A stretch of DNA of 64,000 bases from Mucilaginibacter phenanthrenivorans (GCF_024721155.1 NZ_JAHVAP010000005.1:496001-560000), one strand, 5' to 3'. Shown: positions 47,295-56,770, numbered from the stretch's first letter. Made by a program: numbers and translations. Notes: generated by a model from the sequence alone, not told the origin.

Positions 47295-48281
47295 ATGAAA
47301 ACAACGACCAAATTCCTGCTCATTGGCGCGGCATTGATCCTGTCGAAAACAGGCTTCGCGCAAAACCAGGACAGTATAGCCCGAAAAGTGGTGGCTTATG
47401 CTGCCGACAAATTTCCTGAAACCAGGACCTTCAATTTTGAATTTTCGAGCTCCGGACCCTATAATTTCACTTCGACCCTACGTGGCCAAGCATTACCCGC
47501 AGGCAGGGTAACCAACTGGACGCAGGCCAGGGCAAGTGCCAACATCAATTTCATCAAATCCAAAAACTGGATACTGGGAACTACCTTTACCTATCGTTTA
47601 ACTTCGCTTACCGCCGCGCTGAATGAACCTGTTTCAGGACTTACCAGTTCAGTGAAAGAGGATTTTCAATATCATAGTTCGTCCTTAAACCTGGCTTATA
47701 TATCAAAACTGTTTAATAAAACAACCATATATTCCAGTAGTGTAAGTATTGACGGAAGTGAAAAAAAGTTCGAACGGGTTCGGGGCCTCTTTGCTGCAAC
47801 TATGCTATTAAAGGCCGATGCGCAGACAAAAATAGGTATCGGGGTTGTTGTCAACATTGACCCAAGCGCCCAACTACCGGTACTTCCTGTATTCACTTAC
47901 GAGCATCACTTCGACGATGGATTAGTCGCGGATATTGCCCTGCCCAGGAATATATTTCTCCGGAAACGGGTATTCCAAAATGGCAGGATCACCGTAGGGA
48001 CTGAACTTGATCGTACCAGTTTCTACCTGTATAACCAGGACAATACGGGAAGGACATTTGAATTTAATCAGGTGGATTTGAATAATGGGCTGATCTATGA
48101 ATACCGGCTTTGGGATTATTTTATCCTGACCATGAAAGGCGGATTGAAGACCAGTCTGTCGCCCAGGATATTCGACCGCAACAAATCTTATAATGATCCG
48201 ATTTTTCAGGCAAAAACTGACCCTTCAGCATATTTCAACGTTGGTCTTTCATTCAACCCCTTTGCGAAGAAAAGACGATAA
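47295..48281 (+). CDS. Outer-membrane beta-barrel protein (DUF6268-like)
   Basis: This 328-residue protein has a signal peptide ending TGFAQ (residue 23) and a body of alternating amphipathic strands (TFNFEFSSSGPYNFTS, WILGTTFTYRLTSL, PVFTYEHHFDDGLVADIALP). The C-terminus is aromatic, typical of a porin-like barrel (YFNVGLSFNPFAKKRR). The PxxxYEHHFxDGLxxDIxLP region resembles DUF6268. It is preceded by the 147-aa gene and followed after 45 bases by TolC. Probably an outer-membrane protein; the substrate is unknown. Confidence 0.72.
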   Translation: MKTTTKFLLIGAALILSKTGFAQNQDSIARKVVAYAADKFPETRTFNFEFSSSGPYNFTSTLRGQALPAGRVTNWTQARASANINFIKSKNWILGTTFTYRLTSLTAALNEPVSGLTSSVKEDFQYHSSSLNLAYISKLFNKTTIYSSSVSIDGSEKKFERVRGLFAATMLLKADAQTKIGIGVVVNIDPSAQLPVLPVFTYEHHFDDGLVADIALPRNIFLRKRVFQNGRITVGTELDRTSFYLYNQDNTGRTFEFNQVDLNNGLIYEYRLWDYFILTMKGGLKTSLSPRIFDRNKSYNDPIFQAKTDPSAYFNVGLSFNPFAKKRR

Positions 48282-48326
48282 TCACTAACCATAAAACGCC
48301 AGCGGCTGCCATCAAACCGTTGTACT

Positions 48327-49682
48327 ATGAGCAAAAACATCGTATTCCTATTACTGGCATTTCTCCCTTTCGGGTTAACTGCCCAGTCTTCCTGGTCGCT
48401 TAAAACCTGCATTGATTATGGTTTGAAAAATAACCGGAGCAATGCCGTATACGCCAATGAAAAGAAAATCGCGGATGCCAAAGCCAGAGAGGCCCTGGCC
48501 GCCTATCTGCCTAGCATAGGGGTTAACAGTACGCTGGACGATAACCTGAAGGTTCAGGTAACGGTCATTCCTGCCGGGATTTTCGGGCCAAACGACCTCC
48601 GCGTTGCCTTTACCAAGAAATTTAATACCAACCATGTGGCACGCATTGATCAAACCATTTATGATCAGTCATTGCTTATCAGTTTAAAAGCGAATAAGTA
48701 CAATGTACAGCAAGCGGAACTGAACCAACGACAGAACGATGAAACTATCATTTATAATATCAGTACGGCTTATTCGCAAATATTCGTTTACCGGGAACAG
48801 CTCAACCTGTTAAAAAGCAATCAGGAAACCTACAGGGGGCAAATGGAAATTATCTCCCTCCGGGTAAAAAAGGGTACAGCTTTGCAAAAAGATGCGGATA
48901 AAGTGACCGTTGACTATAATAACGCCCAATCGCAGATACAGGTGGCCGAAAGCAACCTTACCCTCGCCGGGAATCAGCTCAAGTATGAGATGGGTTATCC
49001 CATCAATGATGCGCTGGCTATTGATAGTACAGCTGCCAGCAATGTGTTCCAGCCTGTTGCCCCGGCACTTGTCAATAACAGTACGTTCGCGGCAGGTAAT
49101 CGTACCGACTACCGCATTTCGCAGGTGAATTCCAAACTATTGGAGATTGACGAAAGCCGGATTAAAGCGGGTGCCCTGCCCAAACTGATCGCTTATGCAC
49201 AATATGGTCTCGTCGGTTTCGGCGACCAGCTCGGGCCTGCTTTTTCCGGCATGTCACCGTATTCGGCGGTAGGCTTTAAACTCAGCATCCCGCTGTTTGA
49301 TTTCTTTAAACGTAATGCACAATATAGCCAGGCTAAATACAAGCGCCTTAACGCGCAGGAGAACCTGAAACTGGATGAAGACAAATACCAGCTGGACTAC
49401 GAGAACGCACGAACCAAGGTACTTAAAGAACAAAGCAACGTAGAGAACAATCGCCGCAATATTGATCTGGCGCAATCGGTATTCCGCACCACCGACCTGC
49501 AGTTACAAAAAGGCACTACCGACCTTACCGACTGGCTGAATGCTCAAAACTCATTAAAAGAAGCACAAAATAATTACCTCAACTCACTTTACAGCTTCTT
49601 CCAGACCCGTATCGATCTTGAAAAAGCGGGCGGCACTTTAAAAACCTTTTACACTGGCTTATCATCAACACATGAAAACTAA
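48327..49682 (+). CDS. TolC-family outer-membrane efflux channel
   Basis: This 451-residue protein has a signal peptide (ending GLTAQ, residue 20) and two outer-membrane-efflux-protein repeats of long helices (SWSLKTCIDYGLKNNRSNAV at the start, QSQIQVAESNLTLAGNQLKY, YENARTKVLKEQSNVENNRR). It is the exit duct of the tripartite pump. Its last 11 bases overlap the membrane-fusion gene, a sign of coupled translation. Export substrates are not evident. Confidence 0.92.
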   Translation: MSKNIVFLLLAFLPFGLTAQSSWSLKTCIDYGLKNNRSNAVYANEKKIADAKAREALAAYLPSIGVNSTLDDNLKVQVTVIPAGIFGPNDLRVAFTKKFNTNHVARIDQTIYDQSLLISLKANKYNVQQAELNQRQNDETIIYNISTAYSQIFVYREQLNLLKSNQETYRGQMEIISLRVKKGTALQKDADKVTVDYNNAQSQIQVAESNLTLAGNQLKYEMGYPINDALAIDSTAASNVFQPVAPALVNNSTFAAGNRTDYRISQVNSKLLEIDESRIKAGALPKLIAYAQYGLVGFGDQLGPAFSGMSPYSAVGFKLSIPLFDFFKRNAQYSQAKYKRLNAQENLKLDEDKYQLDYENARTKVLKEQSNVENNRRNIDLAQSVFRTTDLQLQKGTTDLTDWLNAQNSLKEAQNNYLNSLYSFFQTRIDLEKAGGTLKTFYTGLSSTHEN

Positions 49683-50730
49683 GTATATTGTACTTATAGC
49701 CCTTTTAGCGATCGCGGCGCTGATCGTATTCCGGCTTACATCCAATAAGAAGAAACTGGACGAAAAGAACAAACCGGCACCTGTTAAGTCAGTCCGCATC
49801 CCGGTTAAAGCAGCTCCCGTCAAAGAGCATCTATTGGAGATTAGCATCGTCAAAACCGGTAATCTTACACCCTTCAAAGAAGCCAAAGCCCTTGCTAAAA
49901 CAAGCGGTACTTTAATACTGATGCGATTTAAATTGGGCGATTATGTGAACGAAGGGCAGATTCTGGCCCTGACCGATACCCGCAGCCAGCAGCTCGAGTT
50001 ACAAAAAGCGGAAACAAGCGTAGCCAAGTTGCGCAACGACCTGAACACTTATACAGAGCTGTTGCAGGGAAAGGCAGCTACACAGGAGCAGGTAAACAAC
50101 ATTCGGCAGGATTATTTAAATGCTGTGAACCAGGCCGGCCAGGCACGCAAAAATCTGGCTGACGCTTCCATCAAGGCGCCGACCAGCGGCATTATATCTG
50201 CCAGACCCGTTGAAGAAGGTGTTTTTGTAAATGCCGGTACAGAGATAGCCACCATCGTCAACCTTTCAAAAGCTAAAGTACAGGTGAACCTGACGGAAGC
50301 TGAGGTTTACCAGATTGTGCAGGGGCAGAAAGTTAAAATAACCACAGACGTTTATCCAGGTAAAATGTTTGCCGGTACGGTAACCTTTATCAGTCCGCAG
50401 GCAGATCAGACACATAATTACCTGGCAGAAATACAGATCGATAACAAACAAAATGCCATACTGCGTTCGGGCACTTTTGTATATGCGGATTTCTCAAAAA
50501 AGACCTCTCAGCGGGTGCTGGTCATCCCGCGTGAGGCACTGACTGAAAGTATTAAGAATGCCACGGTGTATGTGGTTGAAAATGGCCTTGCCATGCAGAA
50601 AAGTATTCAAACAGGGGCCGAAACGGCTGGTATGGTCGCTGTCACCAGTGGCCTGAAAGCCGGCGATCAGGTGGTAACATCAGGTCAGATCAATTTGAAG
50701 GACGGTACGCCGGTAAGTATTTCCAAATAA
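49672..50730 (+). CDS. RND efflux periplasmic adaptor (HlyD/AcrA family)
   Basis: This 352-residue membrane-fusion protein has an N-terminal membrane anchor (about residues 4-22), a biotinyl-lipoyl-like domain (GTLILMRFKLGDYVNEGQIL), a helical hairpin (QLELQKAETSVAKLRNDLNT) and the return lipoyl half (ASIKAPTSGIISARPVEEGV). Beta-barrel and C-terminal domains follow (VVTSGQINLKDGTPVSISK). It joins the TolC channel to the RND transporter. It overlaps TolC by 11 bases. Confidence 0.93.
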   Translation: MKTKYIVLIALLAIAALIVFRLTSNKKKLDEKNKPAPVKSVRIPVKAAPVKEHLLEISIVKTGNLTPFKEAKALAKTSGTLILMRFKLGDYVNEGQILALTDTRSQQLELQKAETSVAKLRNDLNTYTELLQGKAATQEQVNNIRQDYLNAVNQAGQARKNLADASIKAPTSGIISARPVEEGVFVNAGTEIATIVNLSKAKVQVNLTEAEVYQIVQGQKVKITTDVYPGKMFAGTVTFISPQADQTHNYLAEIQIDNKQNAILRSGTFVYADFSKKTSQRVLVIPREALTESIKNATVYVVENGLAMQKSIQTGAETAGMVAVTSGLKAGDQVVTSGQINLKDGTPVSISK

Positions 50731-50741
50731 CTACCGGCATA

Positions 50742-50903
50742 GTGGCAAATGAGCGGCAATACAGGTTACCCTGGTTGACTATTATTACTCGCGTCATTGT
50801 GCTGCTGCTGCTTGTCTTACAAACCTATTTAAAAATAAAGATCGTACGATCCATTTTAAAAACAAAAACACCGGTACATGTCAATAGCAGAGATTGCCGT
50901 TAA
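50742..50903 (+). CDS. Candidate 53-aa single-TM small protein in the efflux operon
   Basis: A GTG-started frame begins 12 bases after the adaptor stop and overlaps the first 26 bases of the RND gene. It reads MANERQYRLPWLTIITRVIV, then a hydrophobic run LLLLVLQTYLKI and a basic tail. It fills the otherwise unexplained 147-base gap. Small TM subunits of RND pumps are known elsewhere (AcrZ), but there is no sequence evidence of kinship and the start is weak. Confidence 0.3.
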   Translation: MANERQYRLPWLTIITRVIVLLLLVLQTYLKIKIVRSILKTKTPVHVNSRDCR

Positions 50904-53900
50904 ACGGCCCTTATTTATTATCGTTATATTCACCGTACTCTTCCTGTTCGGGGCTTTAAGCTATTCCAAACTCAACTATAAACTTCTGCCCAATATCGAG
51001 GTAGCCACCGTCTCTGTAAGTACAGTGTACCCGGGCGCCTCAGCTGCTGAAGTCGAAACTTCCGTGACCAAAAAACTGGAAGACGCTTTCGCTTCGGTAG
51101 AAGGCCTGGATAAGATCAGCTCAACCTCACAGGAAGGGGTGTCACAAATCGCTGTCCAGCTAAAAGGCGGAACAGACGTTGACCAGGCTGAACGCGACAT
51201 TCAGCGTAAAGCCGACCAGGCACAAAATGACCTGCCGGATGATATCGACCGCCCGATAGTCAATAAGATCAACTTGGAGGAAACGCCCGTTATTCGTGCA
51301 GGTGTTACTTCAACGCTTGCACCCAAAGCGTTATATGACCTGGTAGATCAGGAGTTTCGCCCCATGCTGCAGAATGTGAGCGGTGTCGGGCAGATTAACA
51401 TTATTGGCGGTGATGAGCGGGAGATACAGGTCAACATTGATCAGGGAAAGTTAAGGGCTTACGGGCTGGGCATTACCCAGGTAAGCGATGCGATCAATAA
51501 TGCTAACAAATCGTTCCCCGCTGGCAGGATTGAAACCCAAAACCAGCAGGTATCTATTCAGTTTGATGCCAATGTCACCTCTGTCGGCCAGATCAGTAAC
51601 CTCATTGTGAAACAACAACCGGGCGGCGGCGGCATCTATCTGAAGGATATTGCCGAGGTGATTGACGCGACGGCGAAAGTGACAGCGATTAATCATATTA
51701 ATGGTTTGCCATCTGTTGGTATACAGGTGATCAAACAGACAGACGCCAATGCGGTGAATGTCAGCAAGGGCGTAAAAGAGATGTTCAGCCGGCTAGAAGG
51801 CCAGTATAAAGCTCAGGGCATTCGCTTTATAGTATCGAGCGATCAGTCCACCTATACCCTTCGTTCGGCGAACGCGGTAATGGAAGACCTTGGCCTGGCC
51901 GTTGTTATTGTTGGCATCGTGATGTTAGCCTTTCTGCACAGTTTTCGCAGTTCCATGTTTGTCATGATCGCGCTGCCTTCATCCATCATCCCAACGTTCA
52001 TTGCGATGTATTTCCTGGGTTTCTCGCTTAACCTGATGACCCTGATGGCCATGTCGCTGGTAGTCGGCATCCTGGTCGACGATTCTATCGTGGTGCTGGA
52101 GAATATTTACCGGCACCTGGAGGTGGGATCTGAGCGCCGGAAGGCCGCATTGGATGGACGTAGCGAGATCGGTTTTACGGCAATTGCAATCACGTTGGTA
52201 GATGTTGTAGTGTTCCTGCCGCTGGCATTTTCGGGCGGAATAATCGGTTCAATATTGCGGGAGTTCTCCATGGTGGTGGTATTTTCTACGCTCATGAGCC
52301 TGTTCGTCTCGTTCACAGTAACGCCGTTGCTGGCCAGCCGCTTTGGCAGGCTGGAGCACCTGACGAAAGATACCTTATGGGGCAGCATAAACCTCGGCTT
52401 CGAACACTTTATTGATGTTCTCAAAGAAAGTTACGGCAAGATGCTGGAGTTGGTGCTGAACAAAAAACGCTGGTTACTCTCCGGGGTAATTGTGCTCATT
52501 ATTGGCTCAGTTATGCTGGTCGGCAAAGGTTTTATCGGCGCATCGTTTATCCCTTCGAGTGACCAGGGCGAATTACTGGTCAACCTTGAACTCGAACCGG
52601 CAGCGTCCATCTATCAAACCAACATGGCAACACAGCAGGTAGAAAAGATAATCATGGCACAGCCTGAGGTTGACAAGGTATTTTCCAGTATCGGGTTTGT
52701 GAGCGGCGGTGTAGTCGGAACCGGTAATAATGCGAACAGGGCTGAACTCACGGTGAGCCTGAAAGACCGCAAAGAACGGAGTATGACTGCCGACGAGTTC
52801 GGCATTATCATACAGCAAAAACTGAGCGCTGCTATTGCCGGTGTTAAAGTGACCGCCTCATCAACCTCCATCACCGGTAATGCCAGTTCTGCCCCTATAC
52901 AGATCGCGATCAAAGGAGTGGACAGGGATGCCGTGCGGAGTGTTGCCGAACAATACCGGAGCATGGTGGCTGCCATACCCGGAACCAAATTCGTACAGCT
53001 TTCGGTCAAAGACCGGAAGCCGCAGGTGGAGGTGAAGCTCAACCGTGATAAAATGACCTTGCTGGGGATCAACGCCAGCCAGGTTGGCGGCGCTTTGCAG
53101 AACGCCTTCAGTGGCAACAGTAAGAGCAAGTTCAAGCAATCGGGCAATGAGTATGATATCCTGATCAGTTTGGATCGTTACGACCGGTCCAATATTAACG
53201 ACGTGCGAAACCTCTCGTTCGTTAATAATGACGGGCAGGCTTTCATATTGAGCCAGTTTGCTGAAGTAAGGGATGGGTTGGGTGAAAGTGTTTTACAGCG
53301 AAGCGACCGGATGGGTTCTATTACGGTCAACGCCAATGTTGCAGGAAGGCCAACCGGAACGGTCGCTAACGAGATCAAAATAAAAGCGGCAAAAATCAAG
53401 CTTCCGGAAGGGATATCTGTGGAGTACCTTGGTGATGTAAAGAACCAGGCTGATGCCTTTGGCAGCCTGGGGCTTGCCCTGATTATTGCCATACTCCTGG
53501 TTTATCTTATTATGGTGGCGCTTTATGAAAGCCTGGTCTATCCCTTTGTGGTATTATTCTCTATACCGGTGGCTTTGATCGGCGCTTTGCTGGCCCTGGC
53601 GCTTGCCATGGAAACGCTGAACATCTTTTCGATCATCGGAGTGATCATGTTATTGGGCCTGGTGTCTAAAAATGCCATCCTGATCGTTGATTTTACCAAC
53701 CAGCTTAAAGCTGAAGGGCGCAGCGTGAAGGAAGCATTGATCGAGGCAGGTAAAGAACGTTTACGGCCGATCCTGATGACCACGCTGGCCATGATTCTGG
53801 GGATGCTGCCTATTGCAATTGCCAGTGGGGCTGGTTCGGAGATCAAGAATGGTATGGCCTGGGTGATCATCGGTGGATTGACCAGTTCCATGATCCTGAC

Positions 53901-54006
53901 ACTATTTGTTGTTCCGGCAATATACCTGATCATTGATAAGCTGGCTTTGAAATTCAAAAAAAAGGAACAGGCTGAACTTAGCCGGATTGAGTTGAGTGAT
54001 ATTTGA
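50878..54006 (+). CDS. RND-family (HAE1/AcrB-like) inner-membrane efflux transporter
   Basis: This 1042-residue proton-driven transporter has a 12-helix RND layout. TM1 follows MSIAEIAVKRPLFIIVIFTV, with periplasmic porter domains (YPGASAAEVETSVTKKLEDA) and TM4 carrying VVGILVDDSIVVLENIYRHL, whose paired Asp residues relay protons. The matching second half has MLLGLVSKNAILIVDFTNQL. It belongs to the hydrophobe/amphiphile group, not the heavy-metal (CzcA) group, because the DD pair is present and metal motifs are absent. It completes the TolC-adaptor-RND pump, carried as cargo of the mobile element. The substrate is unknown. Confidence 0.95.
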   Translation: MSIAEIAVKRPLFIIVIFTVLFLFGALSYSKLNYKLLPNIEVATVSVSTVYPGASAAEVETSVTKKLEDAFASVEGLDKISSTSQEGVSQIAVQLKGGTDVDQAERDIQRKADQAQNDLPDDIDRPIVNKINLEETPVIRAGVTSTLAPKALYDLVDQEFRPMLQNVSGVGQINIIGGDEREIQVNIDQGKLRAYGLGITQVSDAINNANKSFPAGRIETQNQQVSIQFDANVTSVGQISNLIVKQQPGGGGIYLKDIAEVIDATAKVTAINHINGLPSVGIQVIKQTDANAVNVSKGVKEMFSRLEGQYKAQGIRFIVSSDQSTYTLRSANAVMEDLGLAVVIVGIVMLAFLHSFRSSMFVMIALPSSIIPTFIAMYFLGFSLNLMTLMAMSLVVGILVDDSIVVLENIYRHLEVGSERRKAALDGRSEIGFTAIAITLVDVVVFLPLAFSGGIIGSILREFSMVVVFSTLMSLFVSFTVTPLLASRFGRLEHLTKDTLWGSINLGFEHFIDVLKESYGKMLELVLNKKRWLLSGVIVLIIGSVMLVGKGFIGASFIPSSDQGELLVNLELEPAASIYQTNMATQQVEKIIMAQPEVDKVFSSIGFVSGGVVGTGNNANRAELTVSLKDRKERSMTADEFGIIIQQKLSAAIAGVKVTASSTSITGNASSAPIQIAIKGVDRDAVRSVAEQYRSMVAAIPGTKFVQLSVKDRKPQVEVKLNRDKMTLLGINASQVGGALQNAFSGNSKSKFKQSGNEYDILISLDRYDRSNINDVRNLSFVNNDGQAFILSQFAEVRDGLGESVLQRSDRMGSITVNANVAGRPTGTVANEIKIKAAKIKLPEGISVEYLGDVKNQADAFGSLGLALIIAILLVYLIMVALYESLVYPFVVLFSIPVALIGALLALALAMETLNIFSIIGVIMLLGLVSKNAILIVDFTNQLKAEGRSVKEALIEAGKERLRPILMTTLAMILGMLPIAIASGAGSEIKNGMAWVIIGGLTSSMILTLFVVPAIYLIIDKLALKFKKKEQAELSRIELSDI

Positions 54007-54569
54007 TGAAGATGACAATCCCGCGGAGCTCATCGCGTACAAGTTTAGCCGTACATGATAGGAGTTCGATCAACTGTCTATGTCAGTTGTTTTAGCTGTT
54101 GCTGCATTTTGGCGATCTCTTGTTTTGATTGTGCTTTGAGAGTTACAATAGTTGTGCTCACCATGAACAATAGCATGGCTGCGATCTTTGATATTGCTTT
54201 CATATTTTTAATGTCCTTGTTTAAATGAACAATACAAAGTTGTTGTATTCCACAACGAATCCATTTGATCTACGGTAAGAAATAGACTTAACTTATGTTA
54301 AGACAAGCTTGACACATGTGTCTAACAATTATATCGCCTTGCCTGAAATGAAACATTGCAAAAAGTTTTCCATTTTTCCAATACCGACGCGCCAAAACCA
54401 GAAGTTTGTAAAATGGCAAATCGAAGCTGATAAATAATAATATTTCTCTTTTGTAGCGCTAATCTTATTCTTTTGGGTAGTGACGTTATTAAATTGTTGA
54501 AATAAAGCCAATAAAAAAAGAAAAATGGTTTATAGCCAAGTTGAAATGCAAATTATTGCAATATTAGGA
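54007..54569. other. 563-base spacer between efflux cargo and mobilisation genes
   Basis: It contains a small minus-strand gene candidate (54078-54203). Two dyads lie close together: cttaacttatgttaag (about 54288-54303) and the perfect 12-base palindrome gacacatgtgtc (54311-54322). They may be operators for divergent transcription or marks of the cargo/backbone junction. Nothing else is recognised. Confidence 0.4.
54078..54203 (-). CDS. Candidate 41-aa secreted peptide
   Basis: On the minus strand an ATG at 54203, after aaggacattaaaaat, opens MKAISKIAAMLLFMVSTTIV, then TLKAQSKQEIAKMQQQLKQL and a stop. The first 25 residues form a good signal peptide with a cleavage site after KAQ. The short mature part is Gln/Lys-rich and helical. 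Very small secreted peptides of this form occur in Sphingobacteriaceae, but I know no function. Confidence 0.42.
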   Translation of the reverse strand: MKAISKIAAMLLFMVSTTIVTLKAQSKQEIAKMQQQLKQLT

Positions 54570-55480
54570 CTACCGCCCCCTGGGCCTATGCCGGTGGCGA
54601 TTCCTGCCATGTACAGCCTCATCGTCCACATCATCGGTTATCTTAAAATGAATTGGTTCGCTTAAATTATCATCCAGCTTTTTGATATTTATTGCTTTGT
54701 AATTTACGATTTCTTCCTTTACCCCATCCAATGGAAGAGTACCCTCCATTTCCAGCCTACCCATTTCCAGCCGTTCAAACATGCTGCCGTTTTTTTGGGA
54801 ATTAGCATACGCCATGGTTTCCTTTAGCTGCCTATCAAAGTCGAATAACTCATCAAAAAGACTTTCCCCACTTTGCTTAAAAGCCATCCTGTCAAACTGT
54901 CCCATCTTTTTGGAATGTTCCTCATTTTTACCGCGCGAGGTATTCATCGGGCTGAGCTTAATGCTATTAGTGCGGTCCTTCCGGCTGACAATAACCTGTA
55001 CATGCAGCTGCTCGCCATCTTTGCGGTCGCCACGCTTTTTGATGCCTTGTTTGACTTCAGAATCGTTGTAAGTATAATACCGGTAATTCTCCAACTTGGC
55101 AAACCATACCAGCTCTTCGTGGCTGTTTACGCCTTCGCGTTTAAAGTTCTGCGCGTAAGCATCCATTACCCGAACAGCGAACCCTTTTAGTTGGTCTTTT
55201 ACACCGTCATTTCCATACTGTTCCCTTAAAAAAGCGAGCTCTTTTTGGCTGGGGCTGATATTGACCAGGAAGAATTTGGAATCTGCCTTGCCTAATTTGG
55301 CGATGTTATGATCGATGGTCTGCATGACGTAATAAGGATCAATATTTACCTGCCTGCCATTGAACCAGTGTTCGGGTTCGTTTTTCTTATCGAACCTGTT
55401 CTCTTTTTCCAGGTATGAACCAGCCCGCCGCTACTTCCTTTATTGGCTGCTTCTTTACTGTCGCTGATATTGATAAACAT
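54570..55480 (-). pseudogene. DUF5712-like mobilisation protein gene with a frameshift near the start
   Basis: The main frame (ATG 55325 to 54570, 251 aa) has FFLVNISPSQKELAFLREQY, GEQLHVQVIVSRKDRTNSIK, KLSPMNTSRGKN and MGQFDRMAFKQSGE, all typical of DUF5712 mobilisation proteins of Bacteroidota elements. The missing N-terminus lies upstream: MFINISDSKEAANKGSSGGL followed by VH in another frame from ATG 55480, and YLEKENRFDKKNEPEHWFNG in the main frame. A single lost base near 55415 (cat-tac read as catac) separates them. The product is either truncated or dead, unless the base is an assembly error. Confidence 0.75.
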
Positions 55481-55494
55481 ATTTGCCGCCCGAG

Positions 55495-56046
55495 TTATAA
55501 CAATCTGATTTGTTCTTTAACTGAATTTACTAACTCTTCTTTTTCCCTTCCTGGTGTCATCATGGTAAAAGCTTCCCTCGATTTTATATATGCATCCAGT
55601 ATGGAGATAAACTGAGCCTTGAGCGTTTCCTTGCTTTTCTGATTTTGTAATATTGCTTCCATTAACCGCCCGATTTCACCAAACATAGCCGCGAGGGCAT
55701 GCTGGTTATTCAGTATATCCACATTATGCGTTAACACCTCCGTATTAAAGCGGTCAATAATCTGCAGCTGCGATTCGCCGATTTTGTCCATCAATGTCTT
55801 CATCGGTACGAGCAGCATATTTTCCTGTGTTTTGATAAAACCGATGTACTGCTGGTGATTTTTCAGCAGGCTATTTTTCAATAGTTCGTCATTCAGATCC
55901 ATCGGGTCTTTCTTGCTTTTATAGAAGTAGTCGACCATTTGAATAAAGACCTGGCGCTTCGTCCGGCCCAGTTTAAGGGCGATCTTTTCAAACTTCTCGT
56001 CAACCACAATGGGGAATCTCACTGACCTTAAATTAATATCTTCCAT
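55495..56046 (-). CDS. BfmA/BtgA-family mobilisation protein
   Basis: This 183-residue protein begins MEDINLRSVRFPIVVDEKFE, a ribbon-helix-helix-like start (KIALKLGRTKRQVFIQMVDYF). A long helical domain follows, ending REKEELVNSVKEQIRLL. This matches the small oriT-binding mobilisation proteins of Bacteroides elements (BtgA, BfmA). It lies 14 bases upstream of the DUF5712-like gene and next to the dyad-rich region at 56.1 kb, as expected for an auxiliary protein that loads a relaxase on oriT. Confidence 0.85.
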   Translation of the reverse strand: MEDINLRSVRFPIVVDEKFEKIALKLGRTKRQVFIQMVDYFYKSKKDPMDLNDELLKNSLLKNHQQYIGFIKTQENMLLVPMKTLMDKIGESQLQIIDRFNTEVLTHNVDILNNQHALAAMFGEIGRLMEAILQNQKSKETLKAQFISILDAYIKSREAFTMMTPGREKEELVNSVKEQIRLL

Positions 56047-56443
56047 TATTCTAATCCTCTAATTTAACCAAAGCTTTATAGCATTTTCCAATTATAGAGA
56101 ATACTGCCAAGTATTCTAATTTCCTTTATTACGCAGTTAAAAACCGCACTAAGTATCCCCGGAGGATACGCAAAACCCCCGTAGCGAAGCGTAGGGCAAG
56201 CAAAGTAGGGCTCTGCCCAACTTCCGCTTGCTCCTTTTCTTCCATGAAGAAAAGGACGATTAAGATCCCAGAACTTGTTCGATGCGGTCATAAAAAATGC
56301 TTAAAGTTTGTTGATTATTGCCCTGCTGATATAGCGATAGGCTGATAAATAGTTATAGCGATAGTCTCGTCTGATGCGTTCGCAGAGCATTTGTTCGCAA
56401 TGAACATGCGCACTGCGAACTTTGAACTTGTTATGCATACCGT
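56047..56443. other. Candidate oriT region with several dyads
   Basis: This 397-base non-coding stretch lies directly upstream of the mobilisation genes. It has agaatact/agtattct (56098-56105 and 56110-56117, 4-base loop) and gtatcc/ggatac (56153-56158 and 56164-56169). A G+C-rich section with gcaagc...gcttgc repeats follows (about 56197-56231). Position and dyads suggest an origin of transfer; no nick-site consensus could be confirmed by eye. The minus-strand frame at 56076-56291 looks spurious. Confidence 0.4.
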
Positions 56444-56770
56444 TCATCGTGCCTCAGTTTCATCTTGAACTCCTTCCGGCCAGTAAACCAGGCTCTCCTG
56501 TTTGGGACTGAAACTCGGTTGGTAGCGGATGTACCCATGTTCATCCAATTCACGAATGCACTTGTGATAGGTTGCTACCGAAGCAATCTTGGAATACACC
56601 ATCAGTTGTTTGCGGGTAATGCCAAAAGGATTGGCATAGCCGCTTTTTTGCCAGCCAGCAAACAAGGCAGCGCATAAGCTGATATGCGTACTTGAAAGGC
56701 GATGGTCCTTTCCCATACGTTTGATCAGCCTGCTGTAATCTGCAAAGGCGAGGTTTATTTTGGTTGGCAT
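56444..56770 (-). CDS. Winged-helix-like DNA-binding protein of the mobile element
   Basis: This 108-residue protein has a predicted helix-turn-helix region (SSTHISLCAALFAGWQKSGY, FGITRKQLMVYSKIASVATY) and a wing-like YHKCIRELDEHGYIRYQPS. It is a common small regulator or replication-accessory type in Bacteroidota mobile elements. Its ATG overlaps the stop of the upstream HTH gene by one base (TAATG), so both are co-translated. The exact role is unknown. Confidence 0.75.
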   Translation of the reverse strand: MPTKINLAFADYSRLIKRMGKDHRLSSTHISLCAALFAGWQKSGYANPFGITRKQLMVYSKIASVATYHKCIRELDEHGYIRYQPSFSPKQESLVYWPEGVQDETEAR

